Assembly (NCBI GenBank): GCA_046160625.1
Contig: JBJXGZ010000095.1
Coordinates: forward strand, 1 to 64,000
Length of the DNA stretch: 64,000 nucleotides
Source of the DNA: M3007 sp046160625
Lineage (GTDB): Bacteria; Bacteroidota; Bacteroidia; Chitinophagales; Saprospiraceae
Direction: 5' to 3'
Below, in pieces: positions 43,946 through 52,279 of the stretch. The notes under the pieces were generated by a model. It worked only from the letters and a program-made list of their open reading frames with translations. It had not been told where the DNA came from and ran no database searches. Position numbers and translations under genes: made by a program. Within the stretch, counting starts at the first letter, position 1, and each line of letters opens with the position of its first letter.

Positions 43946-44139
43946 TCCAGCTTAGAAAGAATATCCAGCAGCGTATTGATCCGCGCTTCAATGTCAAAAA
44001 ACTTGTTGACCACGGCCACGCGGCGGCTTTCCACGAGGCAATAGCCGCTCTGGAAACTGCCCTTCTCGTAGCGGACGGTATAGTCGAGTTCGTCGAAGAT
44101 GTCTTCAATTTTTTTGAGGGTTGTTTGCGTGTAGCGCAT
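43876..44139 (-). CDS. Small conserved Bacteroidota protein, unknown function
   Basis: 87 aa from ATG 44139 (the 44190 start adds 17 unlikely residues). Compact alpha/beta sequence: MRYTQTTLKKIEDIFDELDY, then TVRYEKGSFQSGYCLVES, RRVAVVNKFFDIEARINTLL. Proteins with this pattern are, as far as I recall, widespread in Bacteroidota without a known role. No signal peptide or TM. It lies at the junction where the DUF5615 toxin was cut, and convergent with it. Confidence 0.75.
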   Translation of the reverse strand: MRYTQTTLKKIEDIFDELDYTVRYEKGSFQSGYCLVESRRVAVVNKFFDIEARINTLLDILSKLDYDPTELSENAREQMEKWKKSGE

Positions 44140-44211
44140 ATTGTCTCGGGTTTTCTCAGCAATTTTGTGGGGCAAAAATACCACGCTCAAAGTAGGTTCT
44201 TACAAGTTAAT

Positions 44212-44287
44212 TTTTGGACAGGATTTACAGGATAAGCAGGATGGATAGGGGTATAAATCCTGCTTATCCTGTAAATCCTGTCCAAAA
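44212..44287. repeat. Perfect 31-bp inverted repeat in a divergent gap
   Basis: Arms 44212-44242 and 44257-44287 (ttttggacaggatttacagg...) are exact complements with a 14-bp spacer. It sits between the small minus-strand gene and the plus-strand porin-like gene. Confidence 0.95.
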
Positions 44288-44331
44288 CAAACATCATTGT
44301 CCCCTGCTTTGTTAAACACAATAACTGTATC

Positions 44332-44964
44332 ATGAAAAAACTCCCTTTCCTCCTCTTGGCATTCCTCCCCCTGCTGCTTGCTGCCCAGCCTCGTTTCCGC
44401 GCAGGCGCAGTGCTGGGGCTTACCGCTTCTCAGATTGACGGCGACCTATCGGCTGGCTACAACAAACTTGGTTTCCAAGGTGGGCTTCGCGTCATCACCC
44501 GACTTCAGGGGCGCACAGAAGCAAGCATGGAATTCCTCTTTTCTCAGCGCGGCTGTCAAAACGAACTCATCCCGAGCGAGTACGACCCCAACCCTTTTGC
44601 CCTGACACTCAACTATGTAGAGGTGCCAGTCCAATGGCATTTCAAAGATTGGCTCATTGAATACGATGAGGAAAAACTCAATTATTACAAAGTTTCGTTC
44701 AATATCGGGCTTTCATACGCGCGATTGATTAGCTCGAAGGTGGACGACGATTTTAACTGGCTCAATGGCGTGGCGCCTGATTACCTGAAAAAAAACGACC
44801 TCGGTATTGTGTTGGGCGCCAATTTTTTTGCCACCCGAAATTTGGGCTTCACGGTGCGCTGGAATCGTTCGCTGCTGCTGATGTACGATTCCCGGAAATC
44901 CCCTCGTGGAGGTAAAAGTTGGAACAGTCACTGTTTGAATTTCCAGACGGTGTACTTGTTCTAG
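44332..44964 (+). CDS. Outer-membrane beta-barrel protein (PorT-like)
   Basis: 210 aa, signal peptide MKKLPFLLLAFLPLLLAAQ. Strand pattern of an OMP-b-brl barrel: RFRAGAVLGLTASQI, LGFQGGLRVITRL, ASMEFLFSQRG, ALTLNYVEVPVQWHFKDW, GIVLGANFFATRNLGFTVRW, ending in FQTVYLF, a good C-terminal barrel strand. The LNYVEVP segment is typical of the PorT family of Bacteroidota outer-membrane proteins. Role unknown. It lies 53 bp before the DUF3298 lipoprotein-like gene. Confidence 0.85.
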   Translation: MKKLPFLLLAFLPLLLAAQPRFRAGAVLGLTASQIDGDLSAGYNKLGFQGGLRVITRLQGRTEASMEFLFSQRGCQNELIPSEYDPNPFALTLNYVEVPVQWHFKDWLIEYDEEKLNYYKVSFNIGLSYARLISSKVDDDFNWLNGVAPDYLKKNDLGIVLGANFFATRNLGFTVRWNRSLLLMYDSRKSPRGGKSWNSHCLNFQTVYLF

Positions 44965-45016
44965 AACTTGGAGCATGTCTTACTTTCGCGCCCAAATTTC
45001 ACCCGTACATCTTTTT

Positions 45017-45814
45017 ATGAGAAAACTACTTCCAGCAACTTTAATGGTTTTTTGCGCTGTGGCGCTCCTTTTTTGTAAATCTAAAGACACTACCCCCCAA
45101 CCAGCAAATGGAATGAAGGCAGAGAGCAGCCAATTTTCCAAACGGCATTGTGTGGACGAAGCCAAAGGCTTGTGTGCTGAATTCAGCGTTTCTTACCCCG
45201 TTTTTTCGGGGGGGGGCGCGACTATTGCGGCAGCTTTGAACAAATCGGTGGAGAATTATATCCTCAGTACAGTGGGCGGAAATGGACAGTCAAATTTTGC
45301 TCAAGCGCTCGATACTGCGGGGCAGCAATTTGTTCAAATGTACCTGGATATCCTCCAAGAGAACCCTGATTATATAATGGGGTATTCCACCGAAATCACG
45401 GACACCGTCCCTTTTTTGAACGCCAAAGTCGCCACGATTCAAATGGACGGCTATTCTTTCACGGGCGGCGCGCACCCGAACCCTTTTGGTTTGCTGGTTT
45501 CTTACGACCTCGCCAAAGACGCAAAACCCCTGGAAATCACTGATTTAGTGAGCGATACCAACGCCGTTCGCCCTGCCCTGGAGAAGGCTTATAAAATTTT
45601 GAAAGGGTTGAAGGAGACCGACCCTTTGGGTGAGCTTGTTTATTCCGAAATCACACAACTGCCCATGCCTGCCAACGTCGGCGTGGTAGCAGAAGGCATT
45701 CGATTCTTTTACAACGCTTATGAAGTGGCGCCTTATGCCGTTGGTGCGAGCGATGTGCTGTTGACCTGGGAGCAATTGGGAGGGCTGGCGGATAAGACCA
45801 AATGGATTAATTGA
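45017..45814 (+). CDS. DUF4163/DUF3298 periplasmic lipoprotein-like protein
   Basis: 265 aa from ATG 45017 (signal MRKLLPATLMVFCAVALLFC with lipobox-like C, then KSKDTTPQPA). The middle fits DUF4163 (SVSYPVFSGGGATIAAALN) and the second half DUF3298 (SFTGGAHPNPFGLLVSYDL; GIRFFYNAYEVAPYAVG), the arrangement seen in RsiV-like extracytoplasmic proteins. RsiV-type proteins bind lysozyme in Bacillus; that role cannot be assumed here. Probably periplasmic and attached to the membrane by lipid. Confidence 0.85.
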   Translation: MRKLLPATLMVFCAVALLFCKSKDTTPQPANGMKAESSQFSKRHCVDEAKGLCAEFSVSYPVFSGGGATIAAALNKSVENYILSTVGGNGQSNFAQALDTAGQQFVQMYLDILQENPDYIMGYSTEITDTVPFLNAKVATIQMDGYSFTGGAHPNPFGLLVSYDLAKDAKPLEITDLVSDTNAVRPALEKAYKILKGLKETDPLGELVYSEITQLPMPANVGVVAEGIRFFYNAYEVAPYAVGASDVLLTWEQLGGLADKTKWIN

Positions 45815-45820
45815 ATATTA

Positions 45821-45993
45821 TTTTGATTGATGATTGCCGATTACATGATTGTTGATTTTTGATGGAATGGATGATGGAAATGTTTTTGATGGGTGATGTA
45901 GGTGCTCTTGCCGTAGATCATCCATAAAACTTCAGTAAATCGGCCATCACTTCAAAAATCAACAATCATGTAATCGGCAATCATCAATCAAAA
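45821..45993. repeat. Perfect 42-bp inverted repeat, same family as 5371-5510
   Basis: Arms 45821-45862 and 45952-45993 are exact complements over 42 bp, with core tacatgattgttgattttt shared with the copy at 5371-5510. The ~89-bp interior also holds direct gatgg runs. It ends 5 bp before the ATG of the MGMT gene. Confidence 0.95.
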
Positions 45994-45998
45994 AACTT

Positions 45999-46514
45999 AT
46001 GCTAATTAAATACATCATTCCGACCCCCATTGGCCGCATGGAAATTACCGGCAGCGAGCTCGGCGTCCGTACTGTACAACTTTGCGAGGGACGAGAGGCC
46101 TCTGCGGAGACTACTGCGCAAGAGGTTACGGAAATGCTTGAAAACCATCCCGTTGCAGAGTGCGCCCGACAGATTGCGGAATATTTTGCTGGGGCAAGGC
46201 AGGACTTCGACTTGAAACTAGACTGGGGTGGCGCGCCCGAATTCCACCGTCAGGTTTGGGCGGAATTGGTAAAAATCCCGTACGGGAAAACCACCTCTTA
46301 TTCCGCCATCGCCGAACGGTTGGGCAATCCCGATGCTTCGCGTGCTGTGGGTATGGCCAACCGGAGCAACCCCATCGCAATTGTGGTGCCTTGCCACCGG
46401 GTTATTGGTAAAGCCGGCGAGTTACGCGGGTATTTCTACGGGCTTGACACAAAAATGCTGCTGCTCCGGCATGAGAACCCGGTTAGATTTGCAGAACAGG
46501 GGGAGTTGTTTTAA
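45999..46514 (+). CDS. ogt: Methylated-DNA--protein-cysteine methyltransferase (MGMT/Ogt)
   Basis: 171 aa. The active site is IVVPCHRVIGKAGELRGY with the acceptor Cys in PCHRV. The winged-helix DNA-binding part reads FHRQVWAELVKIPYGKTTSY, then AIAERLGNPDASRAVGMAN. It removes O6-methyl/alkyl groups from guanine by transferring them to its own cysteine (a single-turnover repair protein). N-terminal domain is short but normal for the Ogt type. The start lies next to a long inverted repeat, so its leader would be structured. Confidence 0.95.
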   Translation: MLIKYIIPTPIGRMEITGSELGVRTVQLCEGREASAETTAQEVTEMLENHPVAECARQIAEYFAGARQDFDLKLDWGGAPEFHRQVWAELVKIPYGKTTSYSAIAERLGNPDASRAVGMANRSNPIAIVVPCHRVIGKAGELRGYFYGLDTKMLLLRHENPVRFAEQGELF

Positions 46515-46595
46515 AGAAAAAAAACCGTTTCTTTTGAAAGTTAAACCGTTCCCTCAAAAGAGAAAATTGCTGTATCCTTGCCAAATATTTTCAAT

Positions 46596-46603
46596 TAGTT
46601 TTG
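46596..46603 (+). promoter_or_regulatory. TAGTTTTG -7-like box upstream of rpoN
   Basis: Matches TAnnTTTG; a TTG at 46578-46580 lies 15 bp upstream, slightly short of the usual spacing. This 293-bp gap is strongly A/T-rich and holds a weak hairpin (cttttga...tcaaaag, 46531-46560) that may end the MGMT transcript. Confidence 0.35.
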
Positions 46604-46807
46604 TCGAACTTTTTTGAAGAATTATTTTCTTTAAAACTTGAAAATCAATTGTTTAGTGAAATTTTTCGGGGTTTTCTCAGAAAAGATAAGCGTTTGAAAT
46701 CCTTTTGAATTCAAAACTGGCCTTTTATTTGCTATGGCCGTTTTCAGACCCTTCCAATTTGAGCTCTAAACCCTGATCACTCATAGTGAAAGCATCCCAA
46801 CCGCTCA

Positions 46808-48475
46808 ATGGCATCTTCATACGGACCGAGGCAGTCGCTCTCTCAAAAATTACAGCAAAAGCTATCCCCTCAGCAGATTCAATTGATGAAACTGCTGCAA
46901 ATCCCTACAGCTACCCTCGAACAACGTATTGAAGAAGAACTCGAAGCCAACCCTGCCCTGGAAGAAGGCGATGAAACTGCCGACCTCTCCGAGGGCTTGA
47001 GCGATATGGACCTCTCCGACGCTGACCTGAGCTATTACGAACGCGAACAGAAGGTCGAGAGCGGTCAGGCAGACGACGATTTAGGAGGGGATGGTATCAC
47101 TGCCACTGAAGATGTTATCCTCGAAATTGACCGCGAAACGGCTGACGATTATGTCGATGAAGATGACTCCGTCGGTCTCCGCGACGACGATGGCCCCGAC
47201 CTTGACGACTATCTCATCAATTTTATAGAAGACGACCCTTCCACCTACAAAACCCGCGACGACAGCCGGGGAGGCGATCAGGAAGACAAACAAGTGCCGC
47301 TCGCTTTCGAGAACACTTTTCACGAATATCTGGAGCAACAACTCGGAATGCTCAAACTTGACGACGAGCGCGAACACGCCATTGCGCTTCAGGTCATCGG
47401 CTCTATTGACGACGATGGTTACCTCCGCCGCGAACCTTCGGCCATGGTGGACGATCTCCTTTTCAGCCAAAACATCAGCACCCACGAAAAGGAGATCAAG
47501 CAAATTCTTCAAAAAATCCAACGCTTCGACCCGCCGGGTATCGGCGCACGCGACCTTCGTGAATGCCTGATCCTTCAACTTCAGCACCGACTACGGCAAG
47601 ACGACGATTCGCTGTCGCATGAAGATAAAATTGTGGTACAGATAGCCTTGCGCATCATTGACCAGTATTTTGACGAGTTCACCAAAAAACACTACCCTAA
47701 GCTCTGCCGACAACTTGGCATTGAAGAAGAAGACCTGCGCGACGCGATCAACGAGATTCTCAAACTCAACCCAAAACCTGCCAGCGGCTTCGCTTCCAAA
47801 GGCGACCGCGCCAACAATTACGTGGTACCCGACTATATCGTTAGCAACCGCGACGGCGAACTGGAACTCACACTCAACGCCCGCAACGCCCCCGACCTGC
47901 GCATCAACGATCAATATCGCGACATGCTCAAGGCCTTCCACGATGGCCGAAACGGACGACGCGCCAACAAAAAAGAAAAGGAAGCCGTTCTTTTTATCAA
48001 GCAAAAAATAGACTCAGCCAAGTGGTTTATTGACGCCATCAAACAGCGCCAGCAAACAATGATGCTCACCATGGGTGCTATCCTCAAACACCAGGAAGAG
48101 TATTTCCTCACCGGCGACCAAAAGAAGATCAGGCCCATGATTCTCAAGGACATCGCCGACGTAACGAGCCTCGACATCTCGACCGTGAGCCGCGTGGCGA
48201 ACTCCAAATACGTTCAGACAGAATTTGGTACCAAACGCCTGAAAGAGTTTTTCTCCGAAAGCCTCAGCACACAGGACGGCGAAGAAGTATCCACCCTGGA
48301 AGTAAAAAAAATCCTTTCGGAAGTAATCGCCGAGGAGCACAAACGCCGCCCGCTTTCTGACGAAAAACTCAAAACCATTTTATTGAAAAAAGGCTACAAC
48401 ATCGCGCGGCGCACGGTGGCGAAATACCGGGAGCAGTTGAATATCCCGGTGGCGAGGTTACGGAAGGGGTTGTAA
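46808..48475 (+). CDS. rpoN: RNA polymerase sigma-54 factor
   Basis: 555 aa. Region I: SLSQKLQQKLSPQQIQLMKL (Gln/Leu-rich activator-interacting part), then an acidic region II (residues ~55-160, rich in D/E). Core-binding region follows (FENTFHEYLEQQLGMLKLDD), the helix-turn-helix and the RpoN box ARRTVAKYREQLNIPVARL at the C-terminus. It directs RNA polymerase to -24/-12 promoters that need ATP-driven activators. No such activator lies in this window. The acidic linker is longer than in proteobacterial RpoN, as usual in Bacteroidota. Confidence 0.97.
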   Translation: MASSYGPRQSLSQKLQQKLSPQQIQLMKLLQIPTATLEQRIEEELEANPALEEGDETADLSEGLSDMDLSDADLSYYEREQKVESGQADDDLGGDGITATEDVILEIDRETADDYVDEDDSVGLRDDDGPDLDDYLINFIEDDPSTYKTRDDSRGGDQEDKQVPLAFENTFHEYLEQQLGMLKLDDEREHAIALQVIGSIDDDGYLRREPSAMVDDLLFSQNISTHEKEIKQILQKIQRFDPPGIGARDLRECLILQLQHRLRQDDDSLSHEDKIVVQIALRIIDQYFDEFTKKHYPKLCRQLGIEEEDLRDAINEILKLNPKPASGFASKGDRANNYVVPDYIVSNRDGELELTLNARNAPDLRINDQYRDMLKAFHDGRNGRRANKKEKEAVLFIKQKIDSAKWFIDAIKQRQQTMMLTMGAILKHQEEYFLTGDQKKIRPMILKDIADVTSLDISTVSRVANSKYVQTEFGTKRLKEFFSESLSTQDGEEVSTLEVKKILSEVIAEEHKRRPLSDEKLKTILLKKGYNIARRTVAKYREQLNIPVARLRKGL

Positions 48476-50479
48476 TTATGACATCGGTATCTCAACACTC
48501 ACAAAAGTCCCCTTCCCCGGCGCCGAATCAAGGTGCATTTTTGCCCGCAACACCTCGGCGCGGGTTCGGATATTAGAAAGCCCAATGCCGTCGGACTCGA
48601 TGTTTTTCGGGTCAAAACCTTGCCCATCGTCTTCAACGGTAAGTAGTAGATTTCCTTCGTTTTCAAGCAGTTGAATGTTGACGTGCCGGGCTTTGGCGTG
48701 TTTGAGCACATTGCCAATCAATTCTTGCACCATGCGGTAGATGTGGATTTTTTCCAATCCGCCTATTTCGTCGAGGGGGTAGTTTGAAAAAAGTTGGACA
48801 TCAAGTCCAGGCTGGGCCTGTCGGGCACGCACGGCGAGTTCTTCGAGGGCTGCAGGCAACCCCGTCTTTTCGAGGGCCTTCGACATCAGGTCGTGTGAGA
48901 TGCCGCGCACTTCGCGGTAGGTAGCGTCGAGGTCGTCGGCGATGTCGCGCACCCGTTCGGCCATATCGGGCGAATCGGAGAGGTGCTCGCGCAGCATATC
49001 CATTTTCATGTTGATGGCGGCCAGGTTGACACAGGCGCCGTCGTGGAGATCGCGGGCGATGCGTTTGCGTTCGTTTTCAGTGCCGATTACCAGGGCATTC
49101 AGGCCTTCCTCTTTGGCGCGTGCTATTCGGAGTTCGGCGCGCTGGTTTTTTTCAATCAAACGCAGAAATCGGCTTACCGAAAAGTAGAACACCAGCACCA
49201 TTTCCAGAAAAAAAGCGGCGATCACGAAGGGCGGTAAAAAGAAGGTATTGGCAATGCCAAAGCCCGTCAATAAGTCGGCAGTAACGTCAAAAAATGCAGG
49301 ACTGAAGCCTAAATATTGCAAGCTAGTGGCTCCTACTCCTACAAAATTGAGCCCTATGACCAGAATCAGGAAAGAAAAGCGCGTGCGCTTTTTGAAAAGC
49401 ATTTCATAAAGCACCCATACAAGCATCGTGACGCAAAACAGCATCAGGAATACAAAAAATGGATAAAGTACCCATTGGAAATTGCCGAAGATTTGGGCAA
49501 TGATCTGGAAAAATAAGGTGGCGATCAGTACCCGGACACTTCCGCTCACAAAGCGGTCGAACCGTGGAGCGCTGTGGGGCAAATCAAAATAAAGCCTGAA
49601 AAACTGGATACCAAAAATAAGCCGAAGTGTATTGAGGGCTGCCGGAACGATGTGTTGTAATAGTGGGTAATCAGGCCAAGCGTACCAGAAACCAAGCCCC
49701 AAATGGGCCAGGATAAAAAGTGTAGTGACGAGGATGTAAAAAAAGTAGTACCAGTTGAAATACTCGCGGCTGACGGCGATCAAGATTCCCGACAAAACCA
49801 AAAACAGGGTGCAAAACACCAGAAAAATGGTCATCAGGATATCCACCACCCTTTGTTGGTGATAGATTCGTTCGCCTTGTTCAAAAAAAAGGATCCGGAG
49901 GTGGAGTGGTGCATCTGACTCAAGACGGATGAAAATCTGAGCCGTGCTGTCGGGGGCTAGGGTGAGCGGGAAACGGAAGTTGCGGTTATTGGTATCCGGT
50001 CGTTCGGAGAAAGTAAAACCCTTAGAACCAGTCACATACGAAGTGCGCAAAACATCCGTCTCGCTAAGTTCGTAATAATTGATTTTTGGAATGAATGGGT
50101 TGATGATTTCGGTAAAAAACTGGGTTTTGGTTTTGTCAAATTGGTTCAGGGTGCTGTCGTTCCTTACTTTGAACCGCAACCATATTGGACCTTTTGGCGT
50201 ACCGAATTCACAGCAGTCTTCCCGAATGGCAAACGCCGTTTCTGGCAATCGGCTCATCTCCGCCAAGCTCATCGCTTGGTTTTCTGCTTCTTCTTTGTAC
50301 ACGCCGATTTCGCCCGGCACCTCACCCGGCACTGGAAGCCCTTCGATCAAGAGACCGGAAAACCACTTGATGCCAGATACAGCTACCAGCAACAGGCAAC
50401 TTGCAAGGATAAGGAGTGGGCGTTTCAAAAGCGATAAGAATTTCTTGGCCAAAAGTAATGCGTTGACAGCGTGCGGCAA
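48476..50479 (-). CDS. Sensor histidine kinase with 7TMR-DISM sensing region
   Basis: 667 aa if read from TTG 50479, but that codon lies in the stem of a hairpin, so a later start (for instance TTG 50452, MAKKFLSLLKRPLL) is more plausible. Layout: N-terminal helix, extracytoplasmic beta domain (about 55-195, FGTPKGPIWLRFKV), seven TM helices, a coiled coil, the HisKA_3 phospho-site His479 in RIARDLHDGACVNLAAI, and HATPase_c with ELIGNVLKHA, DDGQGF and GIGLSNIRTR boxes. It is a NarX-type two-component kinase; no response regulator is adjacent. It is convergent with rpoN with no gap between the stop codons. Confidence 0.92.
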   Translation of the reverse strand: MPHAVNALLLAKKFLSLLKRPLLILASCLLLVAVSGIKWFSGLLIEGLPVPGEVPGEIGVYKEEAENQAMSLAEMSRLPETAFAIREDCCEFGTPKGPIWLRFKVRNDSTLNQFDKTKTQFFTEIINPFIPKINYYELSETDVLRTSYVTGSKGFTFSERPDTNNRNFRFPLTLAPDSTAQIFIRLESDAPLHLRILFFEQGERIYHQQRVVDILMTIFLVFCTLFLVLSGILIAVSREYFNWYYFFYILVTTLFILAHLGLGFWYAWPDYPLLQHIVPAALNTLRLIFGIQFFRLYFDLPHSAPRFDRFVSGSVRVLIATLFFQIIAQIFGNFQWVLYPFFVFLMLFCVTMLVWVLYEMLFKKRTRFSFLILVIGLNFVGVGATSLQYLGFSPAFFDVTADLLTGFGIANTFFLPPFVIAAFFLEMVLVFYFSVSRFLRLIEKNQRAELRIARAKEEGLNALVIGTENERKRIARDLHDGACVNLAAINMKMDMLREHLSDSPDMAERVRDIADDLDATYREVRGISHDLMSKALEKTGLPAALEELAVRARQAQPGLDVQLFSNYPLDEIGGLEKIHIYRMVQELIGNVLKHAKARHVNIQLLENEGNLLLTVEDDGQGFDPKNIESDGIGLSNIRTRAEVLRAKMHLDSAPGKGTFVSVEIPMS

Positions 50480-50498
50480 CCATGCCGCACGCTGTCAA
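50463..50498 (-). terminator. Perfect 16-bp stem-loop between the S74/T9SS gene and the kinase gene
   Basis: Arms 50463-50478 and 50483-50498 (ttgacagcgtgcggca and complement) with a 4-nt loop. It covers the nominal kinase start codon at 50477-50479. It probably terminates the upstream minus-strand gene. Confidence 0.75.
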
Positions 50499-50526
50499 GC
50501 TGCAAAATCAATGGACTTGTTTGGGA

Positions 50527-52038
50527 TCACCGATTCAGAACGATTTGTTTCGATTGAGGCAGCCCATCCAAAACCACATACACGAAGTAAGTGCCGTTGG
50601 GCAATCTTTGGAGATCAAGATTATGGTGGTTGGAGCCAGCTTTCAACAATCCAAGTTGTTCAGAAAGCACCAATCGTCCCAATTGATCAAAAAGCGAAAC
50701 ACCTACTTCTGCGTCGTTTTGAAGGGCGAATGTAAGCGTAACTGTGCCAATGCTGGGGTTGGGAGAAAGCACAAGTGGGGCAATGGCGGCAAGATTTTCG
50801 ACTTTGCGTTCGCTGCTGGTACTGGTAATAAGCGCCTGCACCATTTCCTGTATAGCTGCAATTTGGCGACCTTGTTGTTCGATGATGCGCTGCTGTTCCT
50901 GGACCGCTTTTACCAGCGGCACCGTGAATTCGGCGTAACGGAGACCATAGTTGTCGCCATCGTTTTGGGGCTTTGATACCCCGCTAAAATCGTATCCAGA
51001 CTCGGCTGCTGCCTCTTCAACTTCCTGCGCTAAAAAACCGGTATAGCGTATTTGTTCTGCGGCGCGGGCATTGGCATCGAGTTCTGCCAGTTCTTTTTCC
51101 ACATCTTGTTGTTTTCCACTGTCTTTGGAGGCGTCCGCTCGTATGCGCTCCGTTACGCCGTAGAAATTGTTGAGCGCTCGTATGTCATAATGGTAAGTGA
51201 CAGGGCGAAGGCGCATAATAAAATCGAGGCCAGAAACATCTTCTCGTAAATCCTTTTTGAAGCGACTGTCAGAAGTAACGGTAAGGTTCACCTGGCTTTC
51301 AAGGCTGGTGACCGTGGCATTGCCCAACCGGATTTTATTACTGGCATTGGCTGTGGCAGCAAAACCAACAGCAGTGGCATTGTTGAAATTGACGACGGAG
51401 GTCCAGCGACCCAGACCTGTATTGTTCGAGCCAGTAAGATTGTAGTTGAGGGCGTTTTCGCCGAGGGCGGTATTGCCAACACCGGTGGTGTTGCGTCGCA
51501 GGGCATCCTCACCGGCTGCGGTGTTTGCGCTGCCGGTCAGGTTGGCCGTGAGTGCAAGGTCGCCCAATGCGGTGTTGGAGGATGCGGTAGTGCTGCTGTG
51601 CAATGCACCATTGCCAAAAGCTGCATTCCATACCCCAGTAGTGTTTTTTGCAAGCGAAGCAGTGCCGACGGCCGTATTGTCGCCGCCTGTTGTGTTGAGC
51701 CGAAGCGCGTCTCTGCCTATAGCGGTGTTGTTGTTGCCCAAGGTGTTGGCATTCAGGGCGTTGTTGCCAAAGGCGGTATTGGATTCGCCTGTGCTGTTGA
51801 TGCCGTTGGTGTTTGACCCAAAAAAGGTATTGGATTTTGTAGGGTCAATCAGACCTGCCCGTTGGTTGTTCACACGGAAGAGTAGCGGTTTGTTGTCTGT
51901 AGTACCGATAAAATGGAGGGTAGGATTGGTGCTACTGTTTCCAAGGATGTTCCAGTTTTGGGCATTTGCAGGGTTAGCAATAAGCATCGAAATGGTTGCA
52001 AAAAAGCAAGCGGCGAAAAAAGGTGTCATGTTTTTCAT
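50527..52038 (-). CDS. Trimeric-fibre-like protein with S74 chaperone domain and T9SS tail
   Basis: 503 aa from ATG 52038 (MKNMTPFFAACFFATISML..ANAQ signal peptide); the frame from 52185 adds 49 residues without sense. Residues ~60-240 hold many YadA-head-like repeats of NTAFGNNALNANTLG / NNNTAIGRDALRLNTTG type. An S74 intramolecular chaperone domain follows: SDSRFKKDLREDVSG with LRPVTYHYD, then helix FLAQEVEEAA. A T9SS type A tail (LVLSPNPSIGTVTLTFAL ... LPNGTYFVYV) closes it. So a trimeric surface fibre assembled with help of S74 and exported via T9SS is likely. In classical S74 proteins the chaperone is at the end; here T9SS comes after. Confidence 0.88.
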   Translation of the reverse strand: MKNMTPFFAACFFATISMLIANPANAQNWNILGNSSTNPTLHFIGTTDNKPLLFRVNNQRAGLIDPTKSNTFFGSNTNGINSTGESNTAFGNNALNANTLGNNNTAIGRDALRLNTTGGDNTAVGTASLAKNTTGVWNAAFGNGALHSSTTASSNTALGDLALTANLTGSANTAAGEDALRRNTTGVGNTALGENALNYNLTGSNNTGLGRWTSVVNFNNATAVGFAATANASNKIRLGNATVTSLESQVNLTVTSDSRFKKDLREDVSGLDFIMRLRPVTYHYDIRALNNFYGVTERIRADASKDSGKQQDVEKELAELDANARAAEQIRYTGFLAQEVEEAAAESGYDFSGVSKPQNDGDNYGLRYAEFTVPLVKAVQEQQRIIEQQGRQIAAIQEMVQALITSTSSERKVENLAAIAPLVLSPNPSIGTVTLTFALQNDAEVGVSLFDQLGRLVLSEQLGLLKAGSNHHNLDLQRLPNGTYFVYVVLDGLPQSKQIVLNR

Positions 52039-52242
52039 GATGTCAAAATTTAGAATGGTTGGTGAAAAAATCTGAGGCAAAAGTGCCCGTACATGGCATC
52101 CGCTGACAACCCCACAAAGGGTGGTTTTCAAAAATTCACCCCTCCCCCCTTTTCCGGGGTATGGCTTCTCCCCTTTACCCGCCAAAGCCGGGATTTTCCC
52201 AAATTCACGTTTTTCGGGGTTTAGGGCGCAGCCAAGCGCCTT

Positions 52243-52250
52243 TACCTTTG
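52243..52250 (+). promoter_or_regulatory. TACCTTTG -7 box for the barrel lipoprotein gene
   Basis: Exact TAnnTTTG, 29 bp before the ATG at 52280, in the divergent gap of 241 bp. The remaining gap holds a C/G-run sequence (cccctcccccc) and no other feature that I can support. Confidence 0.45.
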
Positions 52251-52279
52251 TACCATCATTTTTTCAAAATCTAACAGTC

